A stretch of DNA of 64,000 nt from Novosphingobium sp. KCTC 2891 (GTDB lineage Bacteria; Pseudomonadota; Alphaproteobacteria; Sphingomonadales; Sphingomonadaceae), in the NCBI RefSeq assembly GCF_025938155.1, contig NZ_JAPCZG010000012.1, forward strand, positions 1 to 64,000, given 5' to 3'. The notes beneath the pieces are model-generated. The model did no database searches and was not told the DNA's origin. It saw nothing but the letters and a program-made list of their open reading frames with translations. How positions within the stretch are numbered: the first letter of the stretch is position 1; each line of letters starts with the position of its first letter. Below are positions 50,519 through 60,996 of the stretch, in pieces. Made by a program: the position numbers and the translations under genes.

Positions 50519-52183
50519 TCATCCGACCTGACTTCGCTGCCTGGCACCTAGCGATACGGTGGAGGATGATCCCTCCTCCGTGCCCGCCATGAGCCTTGTT
50601 TTCCCGAGAATGAGTTCGGCGGCCCGTTCCGCGATCATCATCGTTGGCGCGTTGGTGTTCCCGGCGACGAGGGTGGGCATGATGGAGGCATCGACGACAC
50701 GAAGGCCCTCCACCCCGCGGACGCGCAACGCCGGATCGACGACGGAATGCGGATCTCTTCCCATCCGGCATGTCCCAACCGGGTGGTAGATCGTTTCGGC
50801 CCGATGGCGGATGTCCGCTATGACGTCAGCTTCGCTCTCGATTGACGATCCGGGAACCAGCTCGCGTTTCGAAAAGGTCGCTATCGACGGCGCCGACAGG
50901 ATCTGACGCCCGATCCTTACCGCCCAGACCATCGTCTCGATGTCTTCGGGAGCCGAGAGATAGGCGGGATCGATCAAGGGATCGTCGAGCGGATTCCGGC
51001 TCTTTAGCCCGATCCGTCCCCGGCTCTTCGGCAACAGATCGCAGACATGCAACGTGTAGCCATAGCCGAAGGCGATCTGGCGGCCGTGGTCCTTCAGCAG
51101 AGTAGGAAGGAAGTGAAACTGCAGGTTCGGGCGACTTTGTGAGGGTGAGCTTTTGACGAATCCGCCGGATTCGGCAACGTTGCTCGTCAGAAACCCCCGC
51201 CTCTGGAACACATAGGATAATGCGCCAGCCAGCGCTCGCGGGATGAATGATGGGGCAACCCCGATCGGCGTGCGATCGCTCGCCTCGTGCATGATCGTGA
51301 TGTCGAGATGATCTTGCAGGTTTTTTCCAACCGCCGGCAGATCGACGACGACCGGAATGCCGAACACCCCTAATTCTGCCGCGTCGCCGATGCCGGAAAG
51401 CATCAGCAACTGTGGTGAATTGATCGCACCGCCCGACAGAATGACCTCGCCCCTGGTGCGCAGGTCGGTGAGCTTGTCACCCGACGCATAGGTCACCCCG
51501 ACAGCTTTGCGCCCTTCCAGAATGATCCGCGTTGCCCGCGCTCCGGTTACTATTCGGAGATTAGGCCGCCCTTTTGCGCCTGACAGAAAGGCTCGGGCGG
51601 AACTCCAACGCCGCCCTTTGCGTTGCGTAACCTGGTAGAAGCCGATCCCATCCTGCGTGTCGCCATTGAAATCGGCGTTGTGCGAATACTGCGCTTCTTG
51701 CCCAGCCTCCACGAATGCTTCGCTCAGCCGGTTGACGGTCCGAAGATCGCTGACATGAAGCTCGCCATAACCGCCGTGGTGCGCGTCGGATCCGAATCGC
51801 TCGTTCGCCTCCATCGCCTTGAACAACGGAAGGACATTATCGAAGGACCAGATTGGGTCGGCCGCCTCTCCCCAGGCGTCATAGTCCTCGCGATGACCAC
51901 GGATATAGACCATTGCATTGATCGAGCTTGAGCCGCCGAGTGTCTTTCCACGCGGCCAGAACAGTCTCCGGTTGCCGAGGTTGGGCTGCGGCTCAGTCTC
52001 GTAGGCCCAGTTGAGCGTCTTGCTCTTGGAAAGAAGCGCGATCCCGATGGGCATGTGGATCAGCGGGCTGCGGTCCGGCGGCCCCGCTTCGAGCAGACAG
52101 ACCTTTATGTCAGGGTTTGCCGACAAGCGCTCTGCTAGCAAACAACCAGCGGATCCCCCACCCACTATGATATAATCAAACAT
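50519..52183 (-). CDS. alkJ: AlkJ-type alcohol dehydrogenase (GMC oxidoreductase), 554 aa
   Basis: Membrane-associated FAD enzyme oxidising the primary alcohol to aldehyde with electrons to the respiratory chain. The N-terminal FAD fold starts [23 protein letters not shown] motifs [19 protein letters not shown] and [15 protein letters not shown] are present, and the C-terminal HPVGTCRMG supplies the active-site His. Length matches AlkJ (558 aa). GGAG 7 bases before the ATG supports the start. Confidence 0.93.
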   Translation of the reverse strand: MFDYIIVGGGSAGCLLAERLSANPDIKVCLLEAGPPDRSPLIHMPIGIALLSKSKTLNWAYETEPQPNLGNRRLFWPRGKTLGGSSSINAMVYIRGHREDYDAWGEAADPIWSFDNVLPLFKAMEANERFGSDAHHGGYGELHVSDLRTVNRLSEAFVEAGQEAQYSHNADFNGDTQDGIGFYQVTQRKGRRWSSARAFLSGAKGRPNLRIVTGARATRIILEGRKAVGVTYASGDKLTDLRTRGEVILSGGAINSPQLLMLSGIGDAAELGVFGIPVVVDLPAVGKNLQDHLDITIMHEASDRTPIGVAPSFIPRALAGALSYVFQRRGFLTSNVAESGGFVKSSPSQSRPNLQFHFLPTLLKDHGRQIAFGYGYTLHVCDLLPKSRGRIGLKSRNPLDDPLIDPAYLSAPEDIETMVWAVRIGRQILSAPSIATFSKRELVPGSSIESEADVIADIRHRAETIYHPVGTCRMGRDPHSVVDPALRVRGVEGLRVVDASIMPTLVAGNTNAPTMMIAERAAELILGKTRLMAGTEEGSSSTVSLGARQRSQVG

Positions 52184-52229
52184 CCATGTCTCCGATCTGT
52201 AGTGCCAAGACCACTCTCTGTCTGGGCGC

Positions 52230-53684
52230 TCAGCCTAGAATGCGAACCGTAATATCGATCAATCGCTTCACGGCGGGCGTGTAGGGCGGAAACAGAAGCC
52301 GCAAAACAGAGAACCTGTCCCTCAACACTGCGCGTTCGTGCGAGAATGCCTTGAAGCCGTGGAAGCCATGCGCGCTTCCGATACCGCTGTTGTTGACCCC
52401 TCCGAACGGCAGATTGGGGTGCAGGTACTGGACGACGTTCTGGTTGATACAAACACCGCCGGAACTGGTCCTTTCGATGATTGATTCCCAAGCTGGGGCA
52501 TGCTTGCTGAAGATATAAAGAGCGAGCGGCTTGGGGCCGGTGTTGATTGTATCGATAACGCGGCTGATATCGTCATATTCGATCACTGGCAGAATCGGCC
52601 CGAAAATTTCTTCCCGCGAAATTGCCATTTCGGGGTCGGTCCCCCCGATCAGCGTTGGCGAGAGATATTTCTGATCCGGATCGCGGACCCCGCCTTCGAG
52701 GACCAGCGCGCCACGCGAGGTTGCATCGTCTAGCAGCGCGCTGAGGCGATCGAAATGCCGAGAATTTACGATCCGCCCGTAATCCGCACCGCATTTCTGA
52801 TCGCGCTCCGTCTCCCCGTATACGCCCCGGATTTCGCGGCGGAGGGCATCGACCAGGGGCTTCGCCTGATCGCGTGCGACATAGATGTGGTCGGGTGCGA
52901 TGCAGGTTTGGCCATTGTTGGAGAACTTCCCCCAGACAATCTTGCGCGCTGCATCGTCGATATCGGCTGTCGAATCGACGATCGTTGGGGATTTGCCGCC
53001 GAGTTCGAGTGTCACCGAGGTCAGGTGCTTTGCGGCTGCCGCCATCACGATCTTGCCGACCTGTGGGCTACCGGTGAAGAAAATGTGGTCGAAAGGCAGG
53101 TCGAGCAGTGCCTGCGAGACCGAGGCGTCGCCCTCGCAGACGGCAACCCGATTCGCCGGGAAGGTTTCCTCCACGATCTGCCGGATGACGGCTGATGTCG
53201 CCGGCGTCAGCTCGGACGGCTTGAGCATGACCGTATTACCGGCGGCCAAGGCGGATACCAACGGTCCAAAGGTCAGATTGACCGGATAGTTCCAGGGCGC
53301 GATGATCAGACACACGCCTCTGGGTTGGTAGCGAACCTGCGCGGTCGTGCCGAACATGCCGAGCGAGCCTCGAACGCTGTGCGGCTTCGACCAGGACTTC
53401 AGGTTCCGCCGGGCGTGGGATATCTCCTGATAGACCGGGAAGAGTTCGGTCAGCCGCACCTCAGGTTCCGGCTTCCTGAAATCAGCATCTAGCGCCCTGA
53501 TGATGTCGCCTTCGCGCCGCTTGATCGCATTCTTCAGCCGCGTCAGGCTATCCAGGCGTTCCTGCAGGCCGAACCGCGCTCTGTCCCGTTCGGCTGCCTC
53601 GCGTTGACAGGCAAAAAGGGACTGAACCTCCTTCATGCCGCCGCCCGAGTCGGAAATGGCGCGCGTGAATGCTTGGATATTCAT
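52230..53684 (-). CDS. alkH: Aldehyde dehydrogenase, AlkH-like, 484 aa
   Basis: NAD(P)-dependent oxidation of the fatty aldehyde to acid. Motifs: [51 protein letters not shown] (general base Glu) and [11 protein letters not shown] (catalytic Cys). The C-terminal [20 protein letters not shown] resembles the hydrophobic tail of fatty aldehyde dehydrogenases and may bind the membrane. Length equals AlkH (483 aa). GAGGGG precedes the ATG. Confidence 0.93.
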   Translation of the reverse strand: MNIQAFTRAISDSGGGMKEVQSLFACQREAAERDRARFGLQERLDSLTRLKNAIKRREGDIIRALDADFRKPEPEVRLTELFPVYQEISHARRNLKSWSKPHSVRGSLGMFGTTAQVRYQPRGVCLIIAPWNYPVNLTFGPLVSALAAGNTVMLKPSELTPATSAVIRQIVEETFPANRVAVCEGDASVSQALLDLPFDHIFFTGSPQVGKIVMAAAAKHLTSVTLELGGKSPTIVDSTADIDDAARKIVWGKFSNNGQTCIAPDHIYVARDQAKPLVDALRREIRGVYGETERDQKCGADYGRIVNSRHFDRLSALLDDATSRGALVLEGGVRDPDQKYLSPTLIGGTDPEMAISREEIFGPILPVIEYDDISRVIDTINTGPKPLALYIFSKHAPAWESIIERTSSGGVCINQNVVQYLHPNLPFGGVNNSGIGSAHGFHGFKAFSHERAVLRDRFSVLRLLFPPYTPAVKRLIDITVRILG

Positions 53685-53741
53685 GGAGTTCCCCTCAAGC
53701 TGACGCAGCGACCAGAGCCACAGCGCGGCACCCGGCGCCCA

Positions 53742-54119
53742 TCAGAAGTCGAGACGCTCATAATCTTCTTTCGTCGCGCCGCAGTCAGGGCAGTACCAAT
53801 CCGCAGGTACATCGGACCATCGGGTTCCAGGCGGCAGACCTGTCGCCGGGTCGCCGACCGCCTCGTCATAGATGTGACCGCAGGTCACGCAGTGCCATTT
53901 CGCGAACGGTTCGGCGTCTGTTGAAGCCTCGATCGCCGTCGCACTCGCGCCCTGCGCCAGCAGAGGGATGAAGTCCGCCTTGTCGCGAACGGCGCAGTCA
54001 GGGCATGCCCAATCGTCGGGAATTTGCGCCCATGTCGTGTTGGGTGCAAAGCCCTCATGTGGGTTGCCCTTGGCTTCGTCGTAGATGTAGCCGCAGTCTG
54101 GGCATTTATATTCGGTCAT
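53742..54119 (-). CDS. alkG: Two-domain rubredoxin, AlkG-like, 125 aa
   Basis: Electron carrier to AlkB. Two complete rubredoxin domains each hold two CxxC iron ligands: CPDCG and CPDCA in the first (about residues 6-50), CVTCG and CPDCG in the second (about 76-120). A linker of about 20 residues is much shorter than in Pseudomonas AlkG. The start at 54119 is chosen because it begins directly at the first rubredoxin fold. It lies 162 bases after alkB, with a hairpin in the gap. Confidence 0.92.
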   Translation of the reverse strand: MTEYKCPDCGYIYDEAKGNPHEGFAPNTTWAQIPDDWACPDCAVRDKADFIPLLAQGASATAIEASTDAEPFAKWHCVTCGHIYDEAVGDPATGLPPGTRWSDVPADWYCPDCGATKEDYERLDF

Positions 54120-54167
54120 CGCGCTGCTTTCTTCCTGCGTTAAGCGGTGGACGAATTCCGGAGAAAA

Positions 54168-54194
54168 GGCGACGCCGCCTGGGGCGCCGTCGCC
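54168..54194 (-). terminator. Hairpin with U-rich tail between alkB and alkG (attenuator-like)
   Basis: GGCGACG (54168-54174) and CGCC (54176-54179) pair with GGCG (54183-54186) and CGTCGCC (54188-54194), with one internal mismatch. On the minus strand it is followed by TTTTCTCC. This is close to an intrinsic terminator and may reduce read-through into the downstream genes or protect the alkB message. Confidence 0.55.
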
Positions 54195-54281
54195 AGGTCT
54201 TGCATCCAGCATCGCTACTGGGAGGAACGTCCGACCTTCTGAAGGGCGATCGAGTCGAGTCAGATCGCCTGCGGTATGAAC

Positions 54282-55478
54282 TTATGTTACGGGAAGCCGG
54301 CTACCCTGCGATGCACCGTATTTGCGGGCGATTCGCTTTCTGCGCGCCGGATCAATCTGGATCTTGTCGATATCGCCATTGGCCCATTTGACAACGCGAG
54401 GATCCATTACTGACCGGAATATCGGCGGGATCATCGCCATGAAGAACATGCCCGGATATCCCGTGGGCAGTTCCGGCAGGCCCTTGAAGTCGCGCAGCGA
54501 CTGATAGCTGCGCGTCGGATGAGCATGGTGATCGGAGTGCCGCTGAAGGTGGAAGAGGATGAGATTCGACGCGATGTGATTGCTGTTCCACGAGTGACGC
54601 GGCTGAGCGCGCTCGTACCGTCCGTCCGCCATCTTCTGGCGCAGCAGTCCGTAATGCTCGATATAGTTCGCGCTGGTGAGCTGCCACCAGCCGAAGGCGA
54701 CCTGAATGGGCAGGAACACCAGCAACTTCGGATTGGGACCGAGAGCCAGAACAAGCGCGGTGTAGACTGCCAAGGTAATCATTAGCGGGGGGATGATCTC
54801 ATTGTCGAGGCTCCAGACACCCTTTCCGACACGTTCCAGCCGCACTTTTTCAAGATTCCACGCGCGCAGGAACGCGCCCGGAATTTCGCGGAGCGAAAAT
54901 TTGTAAATGCTCTCGCCCATGCGAGAAGTGGCGGGGTCTTCGGGAGTCGCTACGTCGCGATGATGGCCCTTGTTGTGCTCGATGAAGAAGTGCCCATAGC
55001 CAACCACGGCGAGAACGATCTTGGCCATCCAGCGGTCGAAGGGTTCCTTCTTGTGCCCGAGTTCGTGGCCAGTATTCAGCGCCAGCCCGTTGACGATCCC
55101 CAGGGAGAAAGCGAGAGCCACTACCTCCCACCACGCGATCGGCTGCGTCGTGATCCACCATGCACAGCCGATCAGCGAAGCATAGTGCACCGGAACGGTA
55201 AGCCAAGTGAGAACTCGATAATAGCGGTCTGCCTCGAGGCGGGCAACTGCCGCTTCGGGAGGATTGTTCGGATCCTTGCCGAAGAGGACGTCGAAGACCG
55301 GGATTGCGCCGTACCAGACGAACAGAGTGAATGCGTAGAAGATGCTCCATCCCGTCAGGTGGACGAGATAAAGCCCGATTAGCGGTGCTGCCGGCCAAAC
55401 GACCGACAATACCCAAAGATAACGCTTCCTGTCGACATAGCGATCAGGCGCGCCGTCACTCAAAATGGTTGTGCTCAT
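54282..55478 (-). CDS. alkB: Membrane-bound alkane 1-monooxygenase AlkB, 398 aa
   Basis: Di-iron membrane enzyme that hydroxylates the terminal methyl of medium-chain alkanes. All histidine motifs are present: HELGHKK, EHNKGHHRDVATPEDPATS, LQRHSDHHAHPTRSYQ and the AlkB-specific NYIEHYGLLR. Six hydrophobic segments are visible. GAGAGG 8 bases before the ATG at 55478 supports this start; two earlier in-frame ATGs have worse spacing. It is the first gene of the minus-strand operon and diverges from alkT. Confidence 0.97.
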   Translation of the reverse strand: MSTTILSDGAPDRYVDRKRYLWVLSVVWPAAPLIGLYLVHLTGWSIFYAFTLFVWYGAIPVFDVLFGKDPNNPPEAAVARLEADRYYRVLTWLTVPVHYASLIGCAWWITTQPIAWWEVVALAFSLGIVNGLALNTGHELGHKKEPFDRWMAKIVLAVVGYGHFFIEHNKGHHRDVATPEDPATSRMGESIYKFSLREIPGAFLRAWNLEKVRLERVGKGVWSLDNEIIPPLMITLAVYTALVLALGPNPKLLVFLPIQVAFGWWQLTSANYIEHYGLLRQKMADGRYERAQPRHSWNSNHIASNLILFHLQRHSDHHAHPTRSYQSLRDFKGLPELPTGYPGMFFMAMIPPIFRSVMDPRVVKWANGDIDKIQIDPARRKRIARKYGASQGSRLPVT

Positions 55479-55572
55479 GGACATTTCCTCTCGATGCGCA
55501 CGCACTTCCTGCGTCTCTAACTTTGGGCAAGTCGTGCCGCTTTGTATTCTTGGCTACTTCATCTCGTGGAAC

Positions 55573-55592
55573 AACCCAACTAAAGTGGGGTT
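55573..55592. promoter_or_regulatory. Inverted repeat in the alkB-alkT divergent promoter region
   Basis: AACCCAAC-TAAA-GTGGGGTT is an 8-bp inverted repeat with one mismatch. For alkB a weak promoter can be read on the minus strand just downstream (TTGTTC, 17 bases, AAGAAT), which would place the repeat immediately upstream of the -35, a usual activator position. A role as AlkS binding site is inferred. Confidence 0.4.
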
Positions 55593-55683
55593 TTATCCCT
55601 ATCCGAATTTTCTATCGAATGAGCCTGAAGATCAGAATGATCGCCCTGCCGGTCAAACCACAGCGTTTCAGGAGAGAGCATCT

Positions 55684-56913
55684 ATGGGCCGAGCGGATGA
55701 ACATGTCGTGATTCTGGGGGCGGGCCACGCGGGCGGAACGGCGGCAGCCATCCTTCGCCAGCTTGGATTCGAGGGGCTGATAACGCTCGTTGGTGAAGAA
55801 TCCCTCCTTCCCTACCATCGTCCGCCGCTTTCCAAGGCTTCGCTCCGGGCCGAACCGGGTAAAGCTCCGACACTCCTGAAACCGGCCGGGTTCTACGAAG
55901 CATCCCAGATCGGCCTGCGCCTGGGTATTCGGGCGGACAAGCTGGAACGCCAATCCAGGACGGTGACACTCTCGACCGGCGAGGTTCTGCAATATGACTA
56001 TCTCATCATCGCGACGGGCGCTCGCCCGATCAAGCTGCAGGTAGAGGGGTCGGACCTAGACGGGGTTATGGAATTGAGAACGGCGGGCGACGCGGAACGA
56101 CTCAAAAACGCCCTGCGAGCCGGCCGGCGCCTTGCCATAGTCGGCGGCGGCTACATCGGCCTGGAGGTGGCCGCGTCCGCACGAGCGCTTGAAGCGGAAG
56201 TAACGGTGATTGAGCGCGACCTGCGGCTGCTCGCCCGCGTAGCCTGCCCAGAACTTTCCACCTTCTTTCACGAATACCATGCGAAACAGGGCGTCCACTT
56301 CGAACTGGGTGTCACCGTGTCGGGGTTCGAAGGTCATGATGGGCGTGTAAGCGGTGTGCGTCTCGACGATGGTCGAACGATCGCGTGCGATGCCGTCCTC
56401 GTCGGCGTCGGCGCCGTTCCCAATGATGAAATCGCGCGGGATGCCGGGCTGAATACAGGCGCCGGCATTTTCGTCGATCTTGAAGCGCGCACATCCGATC
56501 CCGCCATCTTCGCCATCGGCGACGTCGCCCGTCGCCCCATCCCCCACTACGCCCACGTCGCTCGTCTCGAGAGCGTGCCCAATGCACTCGAACAAGCCAG
56601 ACAGGCCGCCAACGCCATTGTCGGCGGCCCCTCGTCGACCCACGAAGTCCCCTGGCAGTGGTCCGACCAATATGACATGAAACTGCAGATCGCCGGCCAG
56701 GCGACCGATGTCGACAATGTCCTTCTGCGAGGCACCCCGTGTGCCGCAGGCTTTGCGATTTTCCATTTGAAGGGCGATCGGATCCAGTGCGTCGAAGCGA
56801 TCAATTCGCCACAGGATTTCCTGGTTGGTAAGCAATTCATCAGCGCGCGCACGAATATCGACCCTAGCAAGCTGAGCAATCCCGCCATCCCTTTGAAGGA
56901 GGCCGTCATCTGA
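55684..56913 (+). CDS. alkT: Rubredoxin reductase, AlkT-like, 409 aa
   Basis: NADH-dependent FAD enzyme that reduces rubredoxin. FAD-binding GAGHAGGTAAAIL lies at the N-terminus, the NADH-binding IVGGGYIGLEVAASA near residue 150, and the second FAD block IFAIGDVARRPIPH near 280. PYHRPPLSKASLRAE is typical of rubredoxin and ferredoxin reductases of the putidaredoxin reductase type. GGAGAG precedes the ATG. It diverges from alkB and is followed by alkS. No separate ferredoxin reductase is seen for the CYP153 system, so it may also serve that. Confidence 0.9.
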   Translation: MGRADEHVVILGAGHAGGTAAAILRQLGFEGLITLVGEESLLPYHRPPLSKASLRAEPGKAPTLLKPAGFYEASQIGLRLGIRADKLERQSRTVTLSTGEVLQYDYLIIATGARPIKLQVEGSDLDGVMELRTAGDAERLKNALRAGRRLAIVGGGYIGLEVAASARALEAEVTVIERDLRLLARVACPELSTFFHEYHAKQGVHFELGVTVSGFEGHDGRVSGVRLDDGRTIACDAVLVGVGAVPNDEIARDAGLNTGAGIFVDLEARTSDPAIFAIGDVARRPIPHYAHVARLESVPNALEQARQAANAIVGGPSSTHEVPWQWSDQYDMKLQIAGQATDVDNVLLRGTPCAAGFAIFHLKGDRIQCVEAINSPQDFLVGKQFISARTNIDPSKLSNPAIPLKEAVI

Positions 56914-57074
56914 CCCGCCTTGCACATCGCCGGCGGAGGCGTTGCGGGGGAATGGTCACCAGCGTTCCGGCTGGGTTTGGCAGGAATGACAATCTCTGTA
57001 ATATAGGAGTTCGGTTGTGCCGCTGAGAGCCGACGGAAAAGGCAGGCTAGAGCAGGAGAGGAAGTTCGACGATC

Positions 57075-59714
57075 ATGGATGGTGTCAATGAACGGGTAGC
57101 GAGGCTCGCGTCTGGATGCCTTCCGCGCCCGCGCCTGTTCATGGCTGATGAAGCTAGACGCCGCCACCTCCTTCGCGCGCCTTCTGGCTATGGAAAGAGT
57201 GTCGCGATGGCCCAGTTCTGGGCCAATCGCCGTCAAGGCGGGGCCTATGTGGCCTGGACGTCCGCCAAGGAATGCGATTATAATCCCCGTCTGCTCGCAG
57301 AGCGCATCCATGCGCAGATAGTCGCAGCATACCGCGCCACCGGGAATGACCCTCCACCGCTTCCGGGCGCCGTTCCTCAGACGCTCCACGCTCTCGCCGC
57401 CTGGTTGCAGGAACTCATTGATCAAACGAAATCGATTATTCTCCTCTGTTTTGACGACATCGGGTTTCATCCGGATTTGACGGACGAGATCGAGGACTTC
57501 ATGCTGACTGCGCCGGCTGACGTCGAGATCGTGGCAGCAACGACTGCGGGCATCGGCTTTGCGCGCATCGCCGCCCGGCGACAGCTCCGGGAAGTCGGGA
57601 CGGATGCGCTCGCCTTCTCGCTTGTCGAAGCGAATGCAGTCGCGCGTGGCGAGCCCGGAATTCTCATCTCGGAACCGGACATCCATTTGCTCTGGAAACG
57701 AACACTAGGCTGGGCGGAACCACTATGCCTTTTGTTACAGGCCGCTTCAACGAATCATGCAACTGCGGGACGTCTGGTCGTCGATCGTGTTACCGGTCGC
57801 GATAGCGATCTGGATCGATATTTTCGCAGCGCCATACTCGCCAGTCTCCCGAGTGATGTGCGGGAGTTCTGCATCCGCGCCTCGATCCTTGGGGTGATCT
57901 CCGCCGACTACTTCAACCATGTTTTCAACAGGGGCGATGGGGCCTACTTCATCGAAAAGCTCTCCGCCGAACGCATGCTGCTTACCCCACAGGACCGAAC
58001 ACAGTTATGTTATGAATTTCACCCGCTGCTCCGCGAATTTCTCGAGCACAGGTTTGCGGTAGAGCTTCACGGCCTGAAATCGGAACTGTTCGCCCGGGCT
58101 GCTCAATGGCAGCGGGCAAGCGGTCATAGTCGCGAAAGTATCAGCCTCTATCTGCGAGCGGGCGATTTGGACGCTGCGGCCGAGGTCGCGACAACGAGCA
58201 TGATAGACATCGCGTTGCGCCAAGGCGAGGTGGATCAGATCCAGTTATGGCGGCGCAGCTTCTCCGAGGCTGTCTCTGACCCAACGATCATTGTCGGATC
58301 GGCCTGGGCGCAGATTTTCAGTCACGACCAGAAACAGGCGGCCGCGCTGCTGACGGAACTTCGCGCCCTCAGCGCCGGCCTTTCCGACGAAACGGCCCGG
58401 CGGCGGACGAAGTGGTGGTGCGATCTCGTCGCCGCGATCGGCGAAGCAACCGCGGACAATCTTGCCGAAAGCAGACGGCAATGCGAGTTATGGATAAAGT
58501 TGAATGGTGATGCTGATCTCGTCTCCAGGGGGGCAATCCTCACATGCCTGTGTTTTATTGCGGCCAGCGAACGGCGGTTTGACGACCTGGAAAAATTGAG
58601 TATTGAAGCATCCGCCGTCAACATCGTCGCCGACCATCGGTATGCGCTCGGCTGGCTTCACAGCGCGATAATCTACAGCGACATTTCGCGGGGCAATATG
58701 CAAGGCGCCGCCGAGCGCCTTAGATGTGCGCGAAACGACAACATAGCCCAGATCAATGCCACACCGTTCTCTGCCAATCTCCTGGAAATACTGGAGCTTG
58801 AACTACGATACGAGACGAACCAACTTGACGGTATCGCTTCGCGGGTTGATAATATTCTGGATTTCGTACGTCAACACGGCGTGGTCGATTTCCTCTTTTC
58901 GGCCTTTCGTACTGCGGCAGCCATCGCCAATCGCGAAGGCGACCGGAGAGTCGCCAGCGAACTCCTTTGGGAAGCGCGCCTGATCGCAAGGGAATGCACC
59001 TTCCCGCGTCTTGATGTGCTCGCGCGTCTTGCCCTGGCCAATCTACTGGTCCTGGATGGCCCCGACGAGGCCATTGCGATCTTGCCGGCGCAAAGCGAGC
59101 CTGTTTTTCAGACATCACACGGCCCATGTTTACGCGCCATGAGGTCGCTCGCGGAAGCTCGTATCGCAGCGCGAAAAGGGAAGCATCATCTGTCGAGCCG
59201 GTTAGCGAGCGCCACGTTGGATCACGCGCGTCGCAGCCAATCGAACAGGCTGGAAATTTCAGCTCTGATGTGCCTCGCAGGCGCCAATGCGGCAACAGAA
59301 AGGTTGGCGGTTGCCGAGCAACGCGTAGCGGATGCCATCGATATCGCCGCACGAAAGGGATGTTTTCGAACGTTGCTTGACGAGCGTCAATATCTGGAAT
59401 TTTTAGGACCAAGCTCGATACCGCTGCTCGATCTCCTGCCAGGCGATCAGGATTTTGGCAGCCACCGCATCGAGTTAAATGATTATCCTGCCTTCACATC
59501 AAAAGAAATCAAAAATGCTATCCTTACGAGAAAGGAATTGGCAATTCTCCAGAAGATCAAAGAAGGTCTTTCAAATCGCGAGATCGCCCTAAAACACAGA
59601 ATTAGCGAAGACACAGTTAAATGGCATGTCCACAACATATTTTCCAAGTTTGGAGTTAAAAATCGCGTCCAGGCGATATTATTAGCAGATAGTATGAAAC
59701 TTTTTCACAAATGA
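57075..59714 (+). CDS. alkS: MalT/LuxR-type transcriptional activator, AlkS-like, 879 aa
   Basis: Large STAND-type regulator matching AlkS in length (882 aa) and context. N-terminal Walker A RAPSGYGKSVAMAQF (about residues 34-48) and a Walker B-like IILLCFDDIGF near 121-131 are followed by winged-helix and helical repeats. A LuxR helix-turn-helix lies at the C-terminus (about 820-875: TRKELAILQKIKEGLSNREI and EDTVKWHVHNIFSKFGVKNR). It probably activates alkB and the other alk promoters when alkanes are present. The last ~80 codons are clearly AT-richer than the rest. Confidence 0.88.
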   Translation: MDGVNERVARLASGCLPRPRLFMADEARRRHLLRAPSGYGKSVAMAQFWANRRQGGAYVAWTSAKECDYNPRLLAERIHAQIVAAYRATGNDPPPLPGAVPQTLHALAAWLQELIDQTKSIILLCFDDIGFHPDLTDEIEDFMLTAPADVEIVAATTAGIGFARIAARRQLREVGTDALAFSLVEANAVARGEPGILISEPDIHLLWKRTLGWAEPLCLLLQAASTNHATAGRLVVDRVTGRDSDLDRYFRSAILASLPSDVREFCIRASILGVISADYFNHVFNRGDGAYFIEKLSAERMLLTPQDRTQLCYEFHPLLREFLEHRFAVELHGLKSELFARAAQWQRASGHSRESISLYLRAGDLDAAAEVATTSMIDIALRQGEVDQIQLWRRSFSEAVSDPTIIVGSAWAQIFSHDQKQAAALLTELRALSAGLSDETARRRTKWWCDLVAAIGEATADNLAESRRQCELWIKLNGDADLVSRGAILTCLCFIAASERRFDDLEKLSIEASAVNIVADHRYALGWLHSAIIYSDISRGNMQGAAERLRCARNDNIAQINATPFSANLLEILELELRYETNQLDGIASRVDNILDFVRQHGVVDFLFSAFRTAAAIANREGDRRVASELLWEARLIARECTFPRLDVLARLALANLLVLDGPDEAIAILPAQSEPVFQTSHGPCLRAMRSLAEARIAARKGKHHLSSRLASATLDHARRSQSNRLEISALMCLAGANAATERLAVAEQRVADAIDIAARKGCFRTLLDERQYLEFLGPSSIPLLDLLPGDQDFGSHRIELNDYPAFTSKEIKNAILTRKELAILQKIKEGLSNREIALKHRISEDTVKWHVHNIFSKFGVKNRVQAILLADSMKLFHK

Positions 59715-59783
59715 ACATTTCTATTCAACGCTCGCCAATTGGCTGACGGATGATTCAATCGCTCCGTATCATGGTATCGAATG

Positions 59784-59930
59784 ATGCGGCAATCGGGGCT
59801 TTTCGGCTTATCGGACCACAAGATGATGTTGTCGGCGGATGGCGATTCGCTGGAAGTGCTGGCGCGGGTTGTTGATTTCGAGGCGTTTCGCGCGACGGTG
59901 GTTTCCGCGCTGAATTATTCGGATAGGCCC
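59784..59930 (+). pseudogene. N-terminal fragment of an IS5-type transposase
   Basis: MRQSGLFGLSDHK followed by SADGDSLEVLARVVDFEAFR matches the start of IS5-family transposases, but homology ends after about 49 codons and the remainder of the element is absent. Confidence 0.7.
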
Positions 59931-60150
59931 CTGTGCATTATTCGGACACAGATACACAGTTGCAGTTTTGTGTGCAGCGGCAGGTGGCTTTCGGCATCGA
60001 GGTCGAGGCGGTCGGACCAGATGACGTGCGCCCCTGATTGTTACCATTCAGAGGTAGAGTCCGGCTCCTTCTACACTACTGCCCAACCTTGGACCGTTCC
60101 GGTCTAGAGTTTTCCGCCTTGCTGATCCTACACCATTCTCAGGACCACCC
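59931..60150. other. Gap between IS5 fragment and IS3 element, probable mobile debris
   Basis: No gene seen. At 60104-60120 a sequence CTAGAGTTTTCCGCC closely resembles the terminal repeat of the adjacent IS3 element (60151-60170), suggesting a second IS end or a nested insertion. Confidence 0.4.
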
Positions 60151-60174
60151 GGGGTTAGAGTTTCCCGGCCTTGA

Positions 60175-60996
60175 TCACGGTGACGGGCTGGGTGCGCCAC
60201 CGGGATTTACCAGCGTGATCGGGGGCTTGTTGCCGATGGAACCATGCGGCCGATCCTCGTTGTAGTATCTGCGCCACTCCTCCAACTTTTCGCGGGCATC
60301 TGCAAACGTCAGGAACCAGTGTGTGTTCAGGCACTCCGCCCGGAACCGCCCGTTGAACGCTTCGATGTAGGCATTGTCTGTCGGCTTGCCGGGCCGGGAG
60401 AAGTCCAGCGTGACGTCGTTGGCATAGGCCCACAGGTCCAGGTCGCGGCTGATGAACTCGGAGCCCTGGTCGACCCGGATCGTCTTCGGATAGCCAACCA
60501 TGGCGCAGGTCACCTCGAGGGTCTGGACGACGTCTTTGCCACGTTAGCTGAAGCGCTGACGTGATGTGGTGGACGACCTCCGTCAGTACGCGGATCTTGC
60601 GGCCTGTCGCCAACTGGTCATGGACGAATCCATGCCCCACACACCATTCTCGCGGGAGGCCGCGCAGTGGTCTTCCCTCAGCTTCGCCTTCACCCTTCGC
60701 TTGGGCGTCTTGTTACGCAGTTGGAGGCCCAACTCGTTGTAAATCCTGTGCGTTAGCTTCATTTTGATCTCCCAGCCTTCATGGCGAAGAAGAACGTGCA
60801 CCCGCCGGTAGCCGTAGCGGGCGCGGGTCTCGCAAATCTCACGGATGCGGGCTTCAATGCCGGCCTGCTCGCGGCGGCGGGATTTGCAGTGGTAGGTTGA
60901 GGTGTCCATCTCCAGAACCTGGCAAGCCCGGCGGTTCGACACGCCCCAATCACTGCGAACCCCGTTCACCAGCTCGCGTTTACGAGCAGGCCTCAC
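60175..60996 (-). pseudogene. IS3-family OrfB transposase, frameshifted
   Basis: The N-terminal part (RYGYRRVHVLLRHEGWEIKM) and the catalytic part ([40 protein letters not shown]) are in different frames. Frame changes fall near 60625 (VWGMD) and near 60530. The DDE core is therefore broken and the element should not transpose on its own. Confidence 0.85.
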
